Shown here piece by piece: positions 11,225 to 22,247 of a DNA stretch of 64,000 nucleotides. The first letter of the stretch is position 1. Each line of letters starts with the position of its first letter. The notes under the pieces are model-generated. The model worked only from the letters and a program-made list of their open reading frames with translations. It made no database searches and was not told the DNA's origin. The DNA is from Agrostemma githago. Lineage: Eukaryota > Streptophyta > Magnoliopsida > Caryophyllales > Caryophyllaceae. Location of the stretch: the NCBI GenBank assembly GCA_958450325.1, contig OY288250.1, positions 42,258,683-42,322,682 of the forward strand, written 5' to 3'. The position numbers and the translations under genes were made by a program.

Positions 11225-11376
11225 GCACTACACACTTGGAACAAACGTGAGAACACCTAGTGCTTTGTGGGCACTAGGTAGAGACAATAAACGCACACAA
11301 CAAAAGACAAAGAAAGAAAAACACACAAAAATGGTAACTAAGTCAAGAAAATAAGCAAACAAAGTCTAAACAAACA

Positions 11377-11398
11377 CCGTCCCCGGCAACGGCGCCAA
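11377..11398 (-). other. Primer-binding site of C1
   Basis: On the minus strand the sequence after the LTR end reads TGGCGCCGTTGCCGGGGAC, the primer site usual for Athila-type elements. It lies two bases inside the LTR end at 11401. Confidence 0.85.
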
Positions 11399-11400
11399 AT

Positions 11401-11811
11401 TGATGGTGGGAATTGTTGTGGATTCCGACACCAAATAAAACCAAATAATCCTAACAAGTAGCTAGGGTAAGCCGGGTCGATCCACAGAGACGGAAAAATG
11501 GTTTAGACTAAGGTTACCTAAGGACTAGACTATGTCACAAGGTCACAATGGAGGAGAATTAACAAGAATTGGATAACTAGGAAGCAACAAAACAAACTAA
11601 GATAAGAAACAAGGATAAAAAAACTAAACCAATGAAGGGGAATAACACTATGACTATGAATGAACTAGGTATAACATGAACTAAATGATTTAACTAGAGA
11701 AAAATGAAACAACAATAAACTAGAGAAATGATAGCTAAGATGAAGAAGAAATCAATAAGGGAAAGAGTAGGGTTTTGTCGGGCTCATAGGTGCATTAGAC
11801 TAGTAGGGTAA
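11401..11811 (-). mobile_element. 5' LTR fragment of C1 (3' part only)
   Basis: It begins on the plus strand with TGATGGTGGGAATT, the inverted LTR end. It contains 'taagccgggtcgatccacag' and 'tagggttttgtcgggctcat', which match, inverted, the 3' part of the C3 LTR. It stops at 11811, where the C3 LTR starts in the opposite orientation, so about 1.2 kb of this LTR is missing. Confidence 0.8.
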
Positions 11812-13413
11812 TGATGAGTGTGTTATGTAGTGGTTATTCCTTGTGTTTGATCCCGGTTTCTCTTGCGGAATTGCTCTTTGGAGCGGTTTCGAGGCTACTT
11901 ACGCTTCTTCTAGCTTGTTTTAGGTTCCTAAGGCCAATCCTGGAGAAATGGAACGATTCCGACTCGTTTCCGACACATAGGGAGCCAACGAAGAGAAGCG
12001 ACGATCACTCGGTGGCTTAGACTCGAACCCGAGCCCTTGCGACCCATTCCCGAGCACCGAGAATCGATAAGAGGCCTATGAAGAGCAAGAAGGGACATAT
12101 GAGATCATATTTGAACCCTACATGACCCATCCCGATCGTGACCATACACGACCGAGAGGAGAAGCAAAGCAAAACAGCGACTCTGACAAGCCATCCCGGT
12201 CGGGACCAAGTCCATCCCGGTCAGGACCAACCTATCCCGGTCGGGACGACCCTCTTCCCGGTCGGGAAGGGCCTAGTTCAGCGGTTCCGTCATTCTTTCA
12301 ACTCCTTTGCTCGTGAAACCCTATATATACCCCCCTCTTGTATTGTTTTAAATACAATACATTATTCAAAACCCTAGATAGAGATCCTTCATCATTAGCT
12401 TAGTTTATCATTAATATTTCCTTAATCTTATGTTAATCTTAGCTTAATCTAGATAGTTACTCTTGTATTAAGGGAATTCTTGAAGACTCTACCAAGATTG
12501 ACAACATTGGGAGATTTATTTGAGTTTTCTTATTTATACAAGTGTGAATCTTTTTCATCTCCTTATTAGTTGGGTATAATCTTTTTCTTCTCTTTCCCTT
12601 TAATCTTTGTTTATCATTCAAGTTTCAATCTTTATCATTTGTTTATTGCTCTTGCTAGTTTTAATTTATCTTCATAATGAATGTTTTGGTTCTTTTGATG
12701 TTTTCTCTTGTTTGTGTTAGTTTCAACTTGTATATGTGTGAGTAGATTATTGTGGGGTTAGTAGGGGTATTAGGTGTTTATTATGGGTGATTAGGGATTG
12801 ATTGTGGGTAAAGGTTTAATCTTTGTTGCTAGTCACTCATTCTTGCATGCCATGTATTTGATGAAATGCTTGTTAGTGTAGTAGTGGTCATGCTTCTCTT
12901 GCTTGTTTCCTCCTTCTCATTGTATGTTTGATGGGTGATTGATTTCTCTTGTTTTGAGTAGCATCTTGCATGATTTTTCGGGTTTGTCTTTGACGCGAGA
13001 GCGCGGCATTACCTTAGTGACTAAGTGAAACCTACACCGTCGATTTCCCCACTAGCCTTGTACACCTATGAACCCGACCTAACCCTACTCTTTCCCCATT
13101 TGATTTCTTCATCTTCTTAGTCATTATTTCTCTAGTTAGTTGATAGAATTTAGTTTTAGTTGATCCATTAAGTTCATGTTATACCTAGTTCATTCAAAAA
13201 TCTAGTTTCATCCCTTTTCATCATCTTAGTTAGTCAATTCTTGTCAATTCTCCTCCTCTTGTGTTCTTTGTGACCTAGTCTTGTATTTAGGTAGACCTTA
13301 GTCTAGACACCTCTTACCGTCTCCGTGGATATCGACCCGACTTACCCTAACTACTAGTTAGGTTTACTTGGGTTTACTTGGTGTTTGGGATTGACGGCAA
13401 ATCCCTCCCATCA
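11812..13413 (+). mobile_element. LTR of C3, plus-strand Athila-like element, about 1.6 kb
   Basis: It starts TGATGAGTGTGTTATG and ends CCCATCA directly before a primer site. Its start matches the inverted start of the C2 LTR near 38193 ('tgttttcggtc'-free promoter-distal part: 'ttgtgtttgatcccgg', 'gaacgattccgactcg', 'ggagccaacgaag'). It contains a palindrome array and TATA box (12130-12329). It appears to have inserted into the C1 LTR, but I could not confirm a target duplication. Confidence 0.8.
12130..12329 (+). promoter_or_regulatory. C3 LTR promoter: palindrome array and TATA box
   Basis: TCCCGGTCGGGA sites start at 12194, 12215 (one change), 12235 and 12256, so the steps are 21, 20 and 21 bp. 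A decayed site lies at 12130. The bases between sites differ while the palindromes are kept. CTATATATAC at 12321-12330 lies about 54 bp after the last site and is a credible TATA box for U3-driven transcription. Confidence 0.6.
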
Positions 13414-13785
13414 ATTTGGCGCCGTTGCCGAGGACGGTGCTTGTTTAGACTTTGTTTGCCTATTTACTTGACTTTGTCTTTGTTTTTGTGTTTTTCTTTG
13501 TTTTCCTTTGCTTCTTGTGTGTGTGAAGTTTATTTCCTTCTTGTCTAGTGCCCAAAAAGCACTAGACTTCTCACGTTTACTCCTAGTCTACAGTTTATGC
13601 CTAGAGGTGGTGACCATCCTCTTGTTTACAACTCAGAGCCACATTAACGGACGGTTGCTAGATTGAGAGGTCCTCAACCGGGTACGAGCCACGATTTTAT
13701 TCTAGCTCAACCTAGTTCATTCATGTTATACCTAGTTGATCCTTTAAGAGACTTGGACCTATCTCTCTCCCCTTTCGATTTTATA
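13414..13785 (+). pseudogene. C3 primer site, leader and truncated gag start
   Basis: TTTGGCGCCGTTGCCG follows the LTR at 13415, with one change from the usual primer site (GAGGAC for GGGGAC). An ATG at 13597 opens MPRGGDHPLVYNSEPH, followed by an in-frame TAA and then 'RTVARLRGPQPGTSH', similar to C1 gag. The element is cut at about 13785, where the copia element D begins. A leader phrase, 'ctagtgcccaaaaagcacta', is shared with C1 and C2. Confidence 0.7.
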
Positions 13786-14660
13786 TTTTTCCACATTGGA
13801 CAATCTTTAATTATATGTCCGACTTCACCACACTTAAAACATCATTGAATACTTTGTTTTGTGGTTGAAGCGTTTGTTTTGTCCCTAAAAGAATTTTTCT
13901 GCCCAAATTTGAATTTTTTTTCAAAAGCATTTAACGAAAAGGGCTAGGTCGTCACTCATGGTTTCCTCATCGTCACCGACAGAACTTTTTAGAGCTATTC
14001 TTTTACTCTTAGAGGATTCACTTTGACGTTGATTCAAAGCGAGCTCATATGCCATAAGATTACCGAGTAATTCTCGATAGCAGAGTAAGGTTAGATCTTT
14101 TGATTCCTCAATAGCGGCCACTTTAGTTTGCCATTTATCAGTGAGACTTCTCAAGACTTTTCTTACAAGATCTTCTGTATCAAATGATTTACCAAAATTC
14201 CTTAATTCATTTGTGATATTAGTGAATCTTGCAGACATTTCAGTGATACTTTCATCTTTGTCAATTTTAAACAACTAGTATTGTTGAGTTAATAAATCGA
14301 TCCTGAATTTTTTTTAACTTGGGTAGTTTCTTCATAAGCAAGTTCTAGACTATCCCAAATCTCTTTTGCGGATACGCAGGAAGTAAGTCGATTATATTCA
14401 TTGGACGAAATTCCTCGTTGCAATAAAGACAATGCTCAAAAATTCTTTTCGGCTTTTTTATAACTGTCCTCATCATAGTCATCTTCCTCCTTTACGGTGA
14501 TGTTCCTAAGAACATCAACGGATTGGGTTGCAATTGTTCCCTTGACTATGATTTTCCAACATTCGAAATCCGTTCCTTTTATGTGGTGAATCATTTTGTT
14601 TTTCCACAAACCATAGTCTACACCATCAAAAGTGGGAAACATTGAGTTTTTGGAATCCAT
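13777..14660 (-). pseudogene. Ty1/copia gag of element D
   Basis: The minus strand starts MDSKNSMFPTFDGVDYGLWK and continues as a UBN2-type gag ('ITEMSARFTNITNELRNFGK', 'LVRKVLRSLTDKWQTKVAAI'). It ends in a zinc knuckle, CFKCGEVGHIIKDC, encoded at about 13850-13790. Frame breaks occur near 14435 and 14280. Element sequence is lost at about 13785, so protease, integrase and RT are missing. Gag would package element RNA. This copy is inactive. Confidence 0.8.
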
Positions 14661-14731
14661 TTAATCAAAATGGATTAATTGAGAATCGCTAGTTTTGGAT
14701 ATGCTCTTTTGATGTAAATCAATCAAGAAAA

Positions 14732-14746
14732 CCTGCTCTGATACCA
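14732..14746 (-). other. Primer-binding site of D (initiator tRNA-Met type)
   Basis: The minus strand reads TGGTATCAGAGCAGG, the standard copia primer site, two bases from the LTR end at 14749. Confidence 0.92.
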
Positions 14747-14748
14747 AT

Positions 14749-15937
14749 TGTAGAGTCTAGCGATCCTAGAAAATACTCTAGAGGAGGGTGAATAGAGTAT
14801 TTACGTCCTTTTTTTAAAATTTTAACGATGTATATATTACACCTAAACCTTATTATGAAAGGTATAGTGTAATATTACGTATTTAGTATGACTAATTAAA
14901 TGAAGTCACGATTTATTTGCTACTATACTTACTACTAAAAAGTATAAGTATAAGAAATAGCAAAGATAATTAAAATGCGTAAAGTAAATAACAAGAGCAA
15001 TTTTAACGTGGTCCGGCCCAATTGAAAAGCCTACGTCCACCGGTGTCTTTATTTATAAGAGTACCTTCGCTGGATTACCTTACAAATAAAAGCTCTCACG
15101 ATTAACTTTAATCGTGATAGTGAGAGGGATGTGAAGCACTTGATTTGAGAGTTGTTAAGCTCTCAGTTTGTGGGATGGTAGGCCCACGATTCTGAAGGAT
15201 GTTAAGCCTTCGGTGAGAGGGATGTGAAGCCCTCGGTGGTTGAACGATGTAAAACGTTGAAGGTGTGAACGAGATTAATCGATCGATTGAGCAAACCACT
15301 ACTCGACCCGTATACTTTACTGTACTTCTAGTTTACAATATTTCTCTAGTAAATGTTACAATTCAACTGTAGAGAAATAAAGAAACTATATGACTTTTAT
15401 GTATAAACAATAAAACACGATTTAATTAGCCAAGACTTTTTCGAAACTTTTTGCAAAAACCTTTTAAATAGAAATGTAGTGATCTTTTGCAAAATGAAGA
15501 GTTTTTGATGGTGAAAGTCGTAGTTTGTTAGTGAGGAAGAGAGATCTATTTATAGGTGAAAGTAAAATATCTTTGAGGATCATTTTGGAGACTTTGTTAT
15601 TTTGGTAATTGAATCTTTCGAAATCTAAAAAGATACTGTATTTGAAAACTCGTTTATAAAATCCCTTTGTAAGTCTTGGCTCGTGTTTAGTTGCTTAAAG
15701 ACGCGAGGTTAATTTAACCTTGTCATATAATTTCTTTTTTCCATTTACATTTAGATCCTAGACTTCACTTCCTCGTGTTTCTTCTTCCGTCTTATACGAA
15801 GCCTTCTTCAATCCTGTCTTTGTCTTGTAATACTGAAAAACATAATTGCAAACTACCAAGTAATACTCATGGCACTTGTCTTGACATAATCAAAACCAGT
15901 ATAATCAAGACATGAATATAAAACCATAGGTTCCACA
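14749..15937 (-). mobile_element. Copia LTR of element D, about 1.19 kb
   Basis: On the plus strand it runs from TGTAGAGTCTAGCG to GGTTCCACA. It is bounded on the gag side by the primer site and on the other side by a polypurine tract. It contains short repeated phrases around 15117-15250 (variants of 'gagagggatgtgaagc'). TSD bases cannot be checked because both sides are element DNA. Confidence 0.85.
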
Positions 15938-16090
15938 ATTTCCCCCTTTTTGATTATGTCAAGTTGTTGTCGATAGGGTAAAACTATCTGAGTCAGAGAT
16001 AATCTTTTGGAAGGTTTTGGTCAAAAACAGAACTAACTTATAGATCCTAGTTGTTATCTACTATCTTTAACTTATCGTTTTATTAACAAA
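15938..16090 (-). mobile_element. Polypurine tract and 3' internal remnant of a D-type element
   Basis: On the minus strand 'gacataatcaaaaaggggga' leads into the LTR start TGTGGAACC. This is a PPT of the kind seen in SIRE/Maximus-like copia elements. About 150 bp of internal-looking DNA follows before similarity is lost. Confidence 0.65.
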
Positions 16091-17525
16091 AAAGTACTCA
16101 TTTTAATTCGATTCGTGGGTCAGTCAACTTATCATTACGGAATTCGTCTCCTACCCGATTCATTTAATCAAAATCGTAAACAACGTTTTCTTCTTCTCTC
16201 GGAATCCGTATACTTTTCTTTTGGTGAGTTGAATTCAGCCCCTCTTTGTAATGCGTCCCCTTCCCCTTGTTATCTTATTATACTCACGTTCATTCCCTCA
16301 AATTTTCTTCCCAATTCTTAACGCCTAACACACACACTGACACATTCACTCCCCTTTTTCTTTTTCTTTGCTGCACCGTTTCATTCTTCAACATTCACCT
16401 CCCCTTTCATTTTCTTTATGTTTCCACCGCTTCCCCTACTCCTCTTGTTTTTATTTACGTTCATCCCCGCCTTCTTCAGTTTTCTTTCTTCTTCATTTTA
16501 GCAACCAACCGTCCCCTGGCTGCCATGTTGTTGCTATACGCCTCTACTGCTGTTCTACACCTATGTCGTTGTTGTACGCCGTTGTTGCTACTGATGCTGC
16601 GTTTTGTTGCTTTTTTTTTCTCCTCGGTTCGCGATGCGTTGCCTCCCTCGATGTATTGTGCGTGTTGTTGCTGCTATTCATTGCTCTGTTGTGGTCCGTT
16701 ACGCCTGATTTCGTGATGGTAGTTACTCATCCCTCCCTTTTTCATTCCTCTATTATTCTTCCCATGTCCTGTAATTTTCTGACCATGTTGCTGCTGTTGT
16801 CGTCCCTTTCTATTTCTGTTTGTTTTGTGTCAGTCGTTCTTCGAATTTCCTCTTTTGTTCTTCCTTTTTCTTTCATCTTTTTCTCTATTGTCCTTCTCGT
16901 TCCGTCTGGTGGTTTTGCTGCTTGTTTTCTAATGCTGTTGTCATTCGTGGGTGTGGTTGCTGGTTTGTTGTTGTTGTTTTTGTTCTGGTTCAATTGTCGT
17001 TGTCCGTGTTTGCTGAAGTTGCATTCATAAATCAGTCACTTTCTGGTTTGTCCATGTCCTGTCCTTTTTATCTTCTTTGTGTCCGTTTCAATGTTGTTGT
17101 TATCGTTGTCTTGTGGGCTACTGCTGTGGTGTTGTTGTTTCGCTATTTTTTTATTACTGCTCGTACTGATGTTGCATCGTGATTCTATTCATTCTATCGC
17201 GTGTGTTGCTGTGTCTGGCCGTTCGGAGCCTGTGGTTGAAGTTCATGCCTGTTTCTGTTCTGTATTCCGTTTTCTCCATTGTTCCTTCATTCTTCGTACT
17301 TCGTTCTCACAGTATCCTTTCCGTCCCTCTCTTACTATTCTGGGTAATTCGATTACCCATTCCTCCTCTTCGCTCTACTCGTCTTACGGTTCTTTTACCA
17401 TATGTCCATCTGTTTCCGTAGGACTTCGTGAGGACTCAAACGAGGACATGTACTGGATGATTTTGGGATATCGACTCAAGGTAACATTAGGACGTTACTC
17501 GATTTTGTATCGTATGTTTGAGTAG
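16091..17525 (+). other. Pyrimidine-rich DNA of unknown origin
   Basis: The plus strand is strongly T/C-rich from about 16180 to 17420, with TTGTTG and CTGCTG runs. Overlapping ORFs in all three frames (for example 16368-17030) are Ser/Phe/Leu/Cys-rich, show no domain and follow from the base composition. The stretch ends at 17458 in a good splice donor context (AAG|GTAACATT), followed by AT-rich DNA. It may be a first exon or an LTR-type leader. I see no coding evidence. Confidence 0.4.
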
Positions 17526-18123
17526 TAGTATGTAGTAAATATTTTAACTTCGGTTTTCTAATTTTAGCTAAAAATATTACTTTTTAATGTAGTAAAGGTT
17601 TATTATTTGATAAAAATATTTTTAAAAAAAATTAAAATTGTGTACCTTTTAAATATTTTACGGTTTTCAATATCGTTTTATAAATCATTAGTAATTTATT
17701 TATTTATCATCGTTATAATATTTGGTTGGTTATCGTGACACTAGTAACTAAATAATATCGATTTCATATTTTCGTCACATTTTGTTAATTTATATTTTTA
17801 ACTAAAAATCGTATTTTTATAGTATAATCGAGATTCGTATTCTTATTTTAATAAATTAATTTTCGTTTTACGATTTATACTGATAAACTAGAAGATAGTC
17901 GTTTTGTTTGAAATACAATTTTTTTTTCGAGACTATTTTCTCAAATAATTTCTTATTTGTTTTCGAATGACTATTTTTAGTAAAATCCGTATTATATTTT
18001 AATAAAAGCTATTCGTTATAAATAATTTGAAATCTTTGTAAATCTCATTCAATTTATAAAACTCGTTTACTCCATTAATTTTGATATCGTTTTTTCTTAA
18101 AACATCTCTTTTCTAAAATTTAT
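17526..18123. other. AT-rich, intron-like DNA left of element A
   Basis: It is very AT-rich with no ORF or repeat end. Similar DNA resumes at 28599 after element A, so A inserted into this stretch. Confidence 0.5.
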
Positions 18124-18499
18124 AGTTTTGTAGACACCCGCATTTTGACTGCCAGGTGCCTATGGCAGTTTCCAAAAAATACCCGATGATGATCGGACGT
18201 TAACGTGTTTCTACGCGCTCGGATATGAGCTCAAAACCATTAGTTGCTGGCTAATGCACTTACGGAGTACAAATCTCACAAAACTGACCTCAAATTCAGG
18301 CCCAGTGGGTCCTTTTCAGTCAAACAAGACTAATTTGGGTCAAAATCGACACCGGAAATAAAACCGACTTTTAGCGATTGGGTCAACCCCGGTCAAAGTC
18401 ATTTCCGAGACATACAAAACAGCCACTCATACACAAAAAGTCCAATTCAAATACAAAAACCCATCAAACATCCAAAGTCAAGGTCCAAAAACCCGGACC

Positions 18500-18657
18500 A
18501 CTCGATCCAACTGAGCCACTCGATCGAGTGCTCAACCCACTCGATCGAGTGGGCCTATTTCAGGCCCGACTGCAGGCACAACGGGCCACTCGACCGAGTC
18601 AGCTGGTTACTCGGTCGAGTAACCCTAGTCGGGTGACCTAGACTATGCCTATGTAAA
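18500..18657 (+). promoter_or_regulatory. 5' LTR promoter of A: palindromes and mutated TATA
   Basis: Palindromes ACTCGATCGAGT (18518-18529 and 18539-18550), ACTCGACCGAGT (18588-18599) and ACTCGGTCGAGT (18609-18620) form two pairs with 21-bp steps. A decayed site starts at 18500. CTATGTAAA at 18649-18657 stands where the 3' LTR has CTATATAAA, so the 5' TATA box appears damaged by one base. Confidence 0.6.
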
Positions 18658-19828
18658 CCCCCTCCATCAACACACTTCAAGGGACTTTGACACAACTTTT
18701 ACAACCCTAATCGAACTCTCAACACATCAAATTCAACCCCAATCAACATCAAACTCAAACACTAATCAAACCCTAATCGATACTACTTTCAAACCCTAAA
18801 CCTAGCTTTAGGAATTCAAAACCCTAACCACCACAACTTAGCCTACACACTCGATACTCCCGTGTTAAAGCCACAACTACGAGTCCTATCCGAGACAAGA
18901 ACATGTAGGTTGAGGGTGCAAAACCCGTCTTCTTCCTTATCCTCTCTCTCTCTCTCGTCTTCCCTCCTCTCTCTTCGTTTTTTTTGTTTTAATTTCATTA
19001 TCGCATCATAATATCGATAATACCGTTAGTATTAAAACATTAAAATGCTTGTCAATTTGTGTCGAGTATGAGGGATGTCGAAATAAGGAAACCCGAATAT
19101 ACAAGTGTACCGCACACAGCGTTGTCGGTCGCTTATTCCGACACCCCAATTACTTGATTATTAAGACAAGTCAACTTAAATAATAATTCGTTATTTTTTG
19201 TTTTCGTCATCATTAATCGCGCATTCATCAATTTTAAAACCAATTTTCAAAACAAGTTTTTCAATAAGGGTCGAAACCCATTGACGTGGATCCGACATCT
19301 CACAATCCCTACGGATTTATTTCGATGTCGGAGAAGCCGAGGGAATCAAGTCCTTCAATTCAAGCATAGCATCAATCTCTTAGATTCGATACTAATTCTA
19401 TAATTAGACGTCGAATCTAACGATCTAGTCAAATAATTAACAAACGCGATTTTCGTTGATGCCAAAATAATTGTCATACAATTCGTTAGAATTACGACAT
19501 TATTAAACGCGGGGGAAATCGATTCATATCGTGATAGTTAATTCAAAACGACTTAAAACGATTTTCTTTTTTTTATCTCGCTCTAATTATTTCATATCGA
19601 TTCAATAATCGAATATGGGATACAACGAGTATTCAAATTCCGAATCGAGTATAAATCCCACAATATTTATATTCGGTTCAACAAAATCAATGATTCATAA
19701 AAATCCGAATCGAGCATAAGTCATACAATATTTATGCTCAATTCGATAAAATCGTCATGTTATCAAAATCAAAAGCAATTGCGAAATCGATAACAAACTT
19801 GCAAACGAACCCGGTTCGTACAGGTGCC

Positions 19829-20049
19829 ACTCGACCGAGTGCCTTAGCTCACTTGATCGAGTGACATCACAAAAATCGAGCAAAATATTTTTTCCGACCT
19901 CCACTCGGTCGAGTCTCGCAATGACTCGATCGAGTGGCAACGTACTCGGCCGAGTTGGTCAGTAACTCGGTCGAGTAGGGTCACGAAATCCGGGACAGAA
20001 CCCTTTTCTGAGGTCCACTCGGTCGAGTCCCTCAATTACTCGGTCGAGT
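19829..20049 (+). repeat. Second palindrome array in the A LTR
   Basis: Eight 12-bp sites of the ACTCGRYCGAGT type start at 19829, 19851, 19903, 19924, 19944, 19965, 20017 and 20038. Most steps are 20-22 bp, close to two DNA helix turns, and two gaps are 52 bp. The central two bases vary (AC, AT, GT, GC) but the dyad is kept. The same array is present in the 3' LTR at about 27560-27781. Confidence 0.8.
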
Positions 20050-20833
20050 GGCCCCTTTATCGCGTCAAACCGCGAGTCCTACAAGTTATTCAAATCTCGT
20101 TCATATCTTTTCACGAATTAAGTCAACACGTGTCTAATCAATCACGTGAAAACTTCGTTTTTCAAAACCATATATCATCTCATTTGCATCATTCAATATT
20201 TGCACAAGCCGTTAATACCGTTATATCGTTACTAACAGTTTGTTGTTTCTTTTGTTAATTTTGGTTGTTTATTTTATGTACTAAAATGACCCCACATGCT
20301 AAAATTCAACTTCGACGTTAGAATTAATTGCATTAAATCGACGTAGAAACCCTTCCAATTCCATTCACATGCTGAGGGAAAAATAATCTTTCCATATCAT
20401 TTTCCCGTTCAACTAACGCGCGTATTAGAAAGTCATTCGAGATCTAAGTTGAGGCCGCTAAGTGCGGGCAGGGTTGGGTGTCCTTTGTGGGCTTCCCAAC
20501 ACGTACCCTCACCCCTTACTCAGAACCTCGGTTTCCGGATGCCCGAAACCGTTGGCGCACGAGAGTCATTCAATACACGATATCCGATAATGTCGGTATC
20601 GGTAGCAAATGCAAAGAGACGAGCCCAATAAACTCTGACATCGGAAATGGGCCGTATTTTTTATACGGCCCACTACGACATAGAGTGGGTTCGAACGGGC
20701 CCGAACTCCCACAAAGTTCGGTGGCGACTCCACTTCGATTTAAATTTCAATTCGATCCATTCTCATATGGAGATTCATTCGCCTCTCCAAACCCGCGCGT
20801 GGCCGCGTCGGGGTGGACCTGTGTCATGTCCAC

Positions 20834-22247
20834 AATTTGGCGACTCCGCTGGGTATTAACTGATGCGTGACTTACCATCGGCATCCTCAGGGTGAGACTC
20901 GAATAGAAATCGTTTGACTAGTAAAATACGCGTTTTAGTTCTACGGTTCATGCATAACCCATATTTTCCCGGGCCGGTACTCCCGACCGACGTCCCACTA
21001 TACCGTTGATGTACTCCAATATGGATATGTCAAAAGGTGTCCATAGTCGATTCGAGTGGGTTTCATGGCATGTTCTAAGATCAACTCGACTTAGGAAGTC
21101 CGTCCCGACTAGACTATGTACACTGGTATAGACCTTCTATAGACCGACCAGACTTAGTGTAAAGCATACATGGCGTCGTTATAATGCTTGCCTGACTACA
21201 TGCTACTTGGTTTCCGTGTTGTTTTCAAAAAACCATCTTTTTTTCAAAGATTGCATCTTTTTTTTTTCAAACCATCCAATTTCAAAACCCGGGACATATA
21301 CCGAATTTAGGACTTATGATTTTACTCAAAATAGCCTATTTTCTAGCCGGTATAATGCCTAATTCAAAACTCGAAAATATTTTTGAACTTTCAAAACCGA
21401 GGCCCAATACAATTTCCGATTTTCTCGAAAAATCGGCCCTTCCCCGAGTTTTCTCGGACTTTCCAAAAACAATCAATTTTCAAAAGCTTCCTCTTATTAG
21501 GACTTCCCGTATTTAGCAGTGTCGGGTCGTGTCTTAAGTCGTCGAGGTCCTTAGCGTCGAAACTCTGTCGATCTTACATCACGAGTTTCTTCCCTATCCC
21601 AGTCCGCCTTATTTGACTAAGGCATGGCCCGCCTACGTAGGACATACTCCTACTAAGGAGGGCCCATCTACACAATCGAGTCCAAAGTCTGAGAAATATC
21701 TCACATGGACTTTCCTTAGAACAGGACTCGGCCCAAATGCCCAATTCTAAGGGAGGCCCACCTTTCACAAGTCACCCGTCTAGGTGTCTTTTCCGAGTCA
21801 ACGTTTTACAAGGCATAGCCCTATAACAAAAGGTTCGTGGTCCTTACATCTAAGGGTCACTCGTCCAACACTCGAGTATTAACAAAATTTTCAATCCCAC
21901 TCGGGGGCTACCCCTTAGCAGGGCGATCAATCACGGTTGCCCTAAGGGTCATGTCTTACACGTGTCTCACGTACCCCACTTTCGAGTCACTTAGATGTCA
22001 CACCATCTGAGTCCTATCAAAGTCCTTAGTCTCACCTTGGGGGGCTATTCTCCGACGGAGCAATTAATCACAGTCACTCTGAGAATCGCACCCTACACAT
22101 TTATCTTAGAGAGTCTAACCCGAGTCAAACCGGAGTCGTCTCTCCTCCCGCGCTATTTAATATGCCTTGGTGTACTTGAGTTTCGAAGCAACTTTCTGAT
22201 TACGTGGTGTTCTTACAGAGAGGCCACCGCAAACCAGACACCAGAAA
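20834..22247 (+). other. Element A primer site and untranslated leader
   Basis: TTTGGCGACTCCGCTGGG follows the LTR at 20835-20852. The 1.4 kb leader has no coding sequence I can support. It shares phrases with B's leader (53653-54722), for example 'ggacttcccgtatttagcag' near 21500 and 54325. It ends with an AG-containing junction, 'gtggtgttcttacag' (22218), also found in B just before gag, which could be a splice acceptor. Confidence 0.7.

Larger units (their letters stand above)
6732..11811 (-). mobile_element. Element C1: pol-less Athila-like Ty3/gypsy, truncated at both ends
   Basis: Read on the minus strand, the order is LTR fragment (11811-11401), primer site (11398-11377), leader, gag (from 11224), Q/N-rich linker, protease domain and a short C-terminal tail ending at 7847. 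A palindrome/TATA module (7410-7232) and non-coding 3' DNA follow. Its last part, 6732-7200, matches 40441-40890 of C2. There is no RT, RNase H or integrase, so the element depends on a relative. The 3' LTR and PPT are lost at the junction with copia gag at about 6731, and the 5' LTR is broken at 11811 by the C3 LTR. The non-coding stretches 7412-7846 and 6732-7230 hold nothing else I recognise. Confidence 0.8.
18129..20833 (+). mobile_element. Element A 5' LTR
   Basis: It starts TGTAGACACCCGC and ends GTCATGTCCACA. It contains the promoter array (18500-18657), a CT-rich tract near 18943-18980 and a second palindrome array (19829-20049). It differs from the 3' LTR by scattered substitutions and small indels, including the TATA position. 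Confidence 0.92.

Noticed and set aside
16267..17525. Long overlapping plus-strand ORFs, up to 220 codons
   Set aside because: All follow from strong T/C bias. They overlap in three frames, are rich in Ser, Leu, Phe and Cys, and show no domain.
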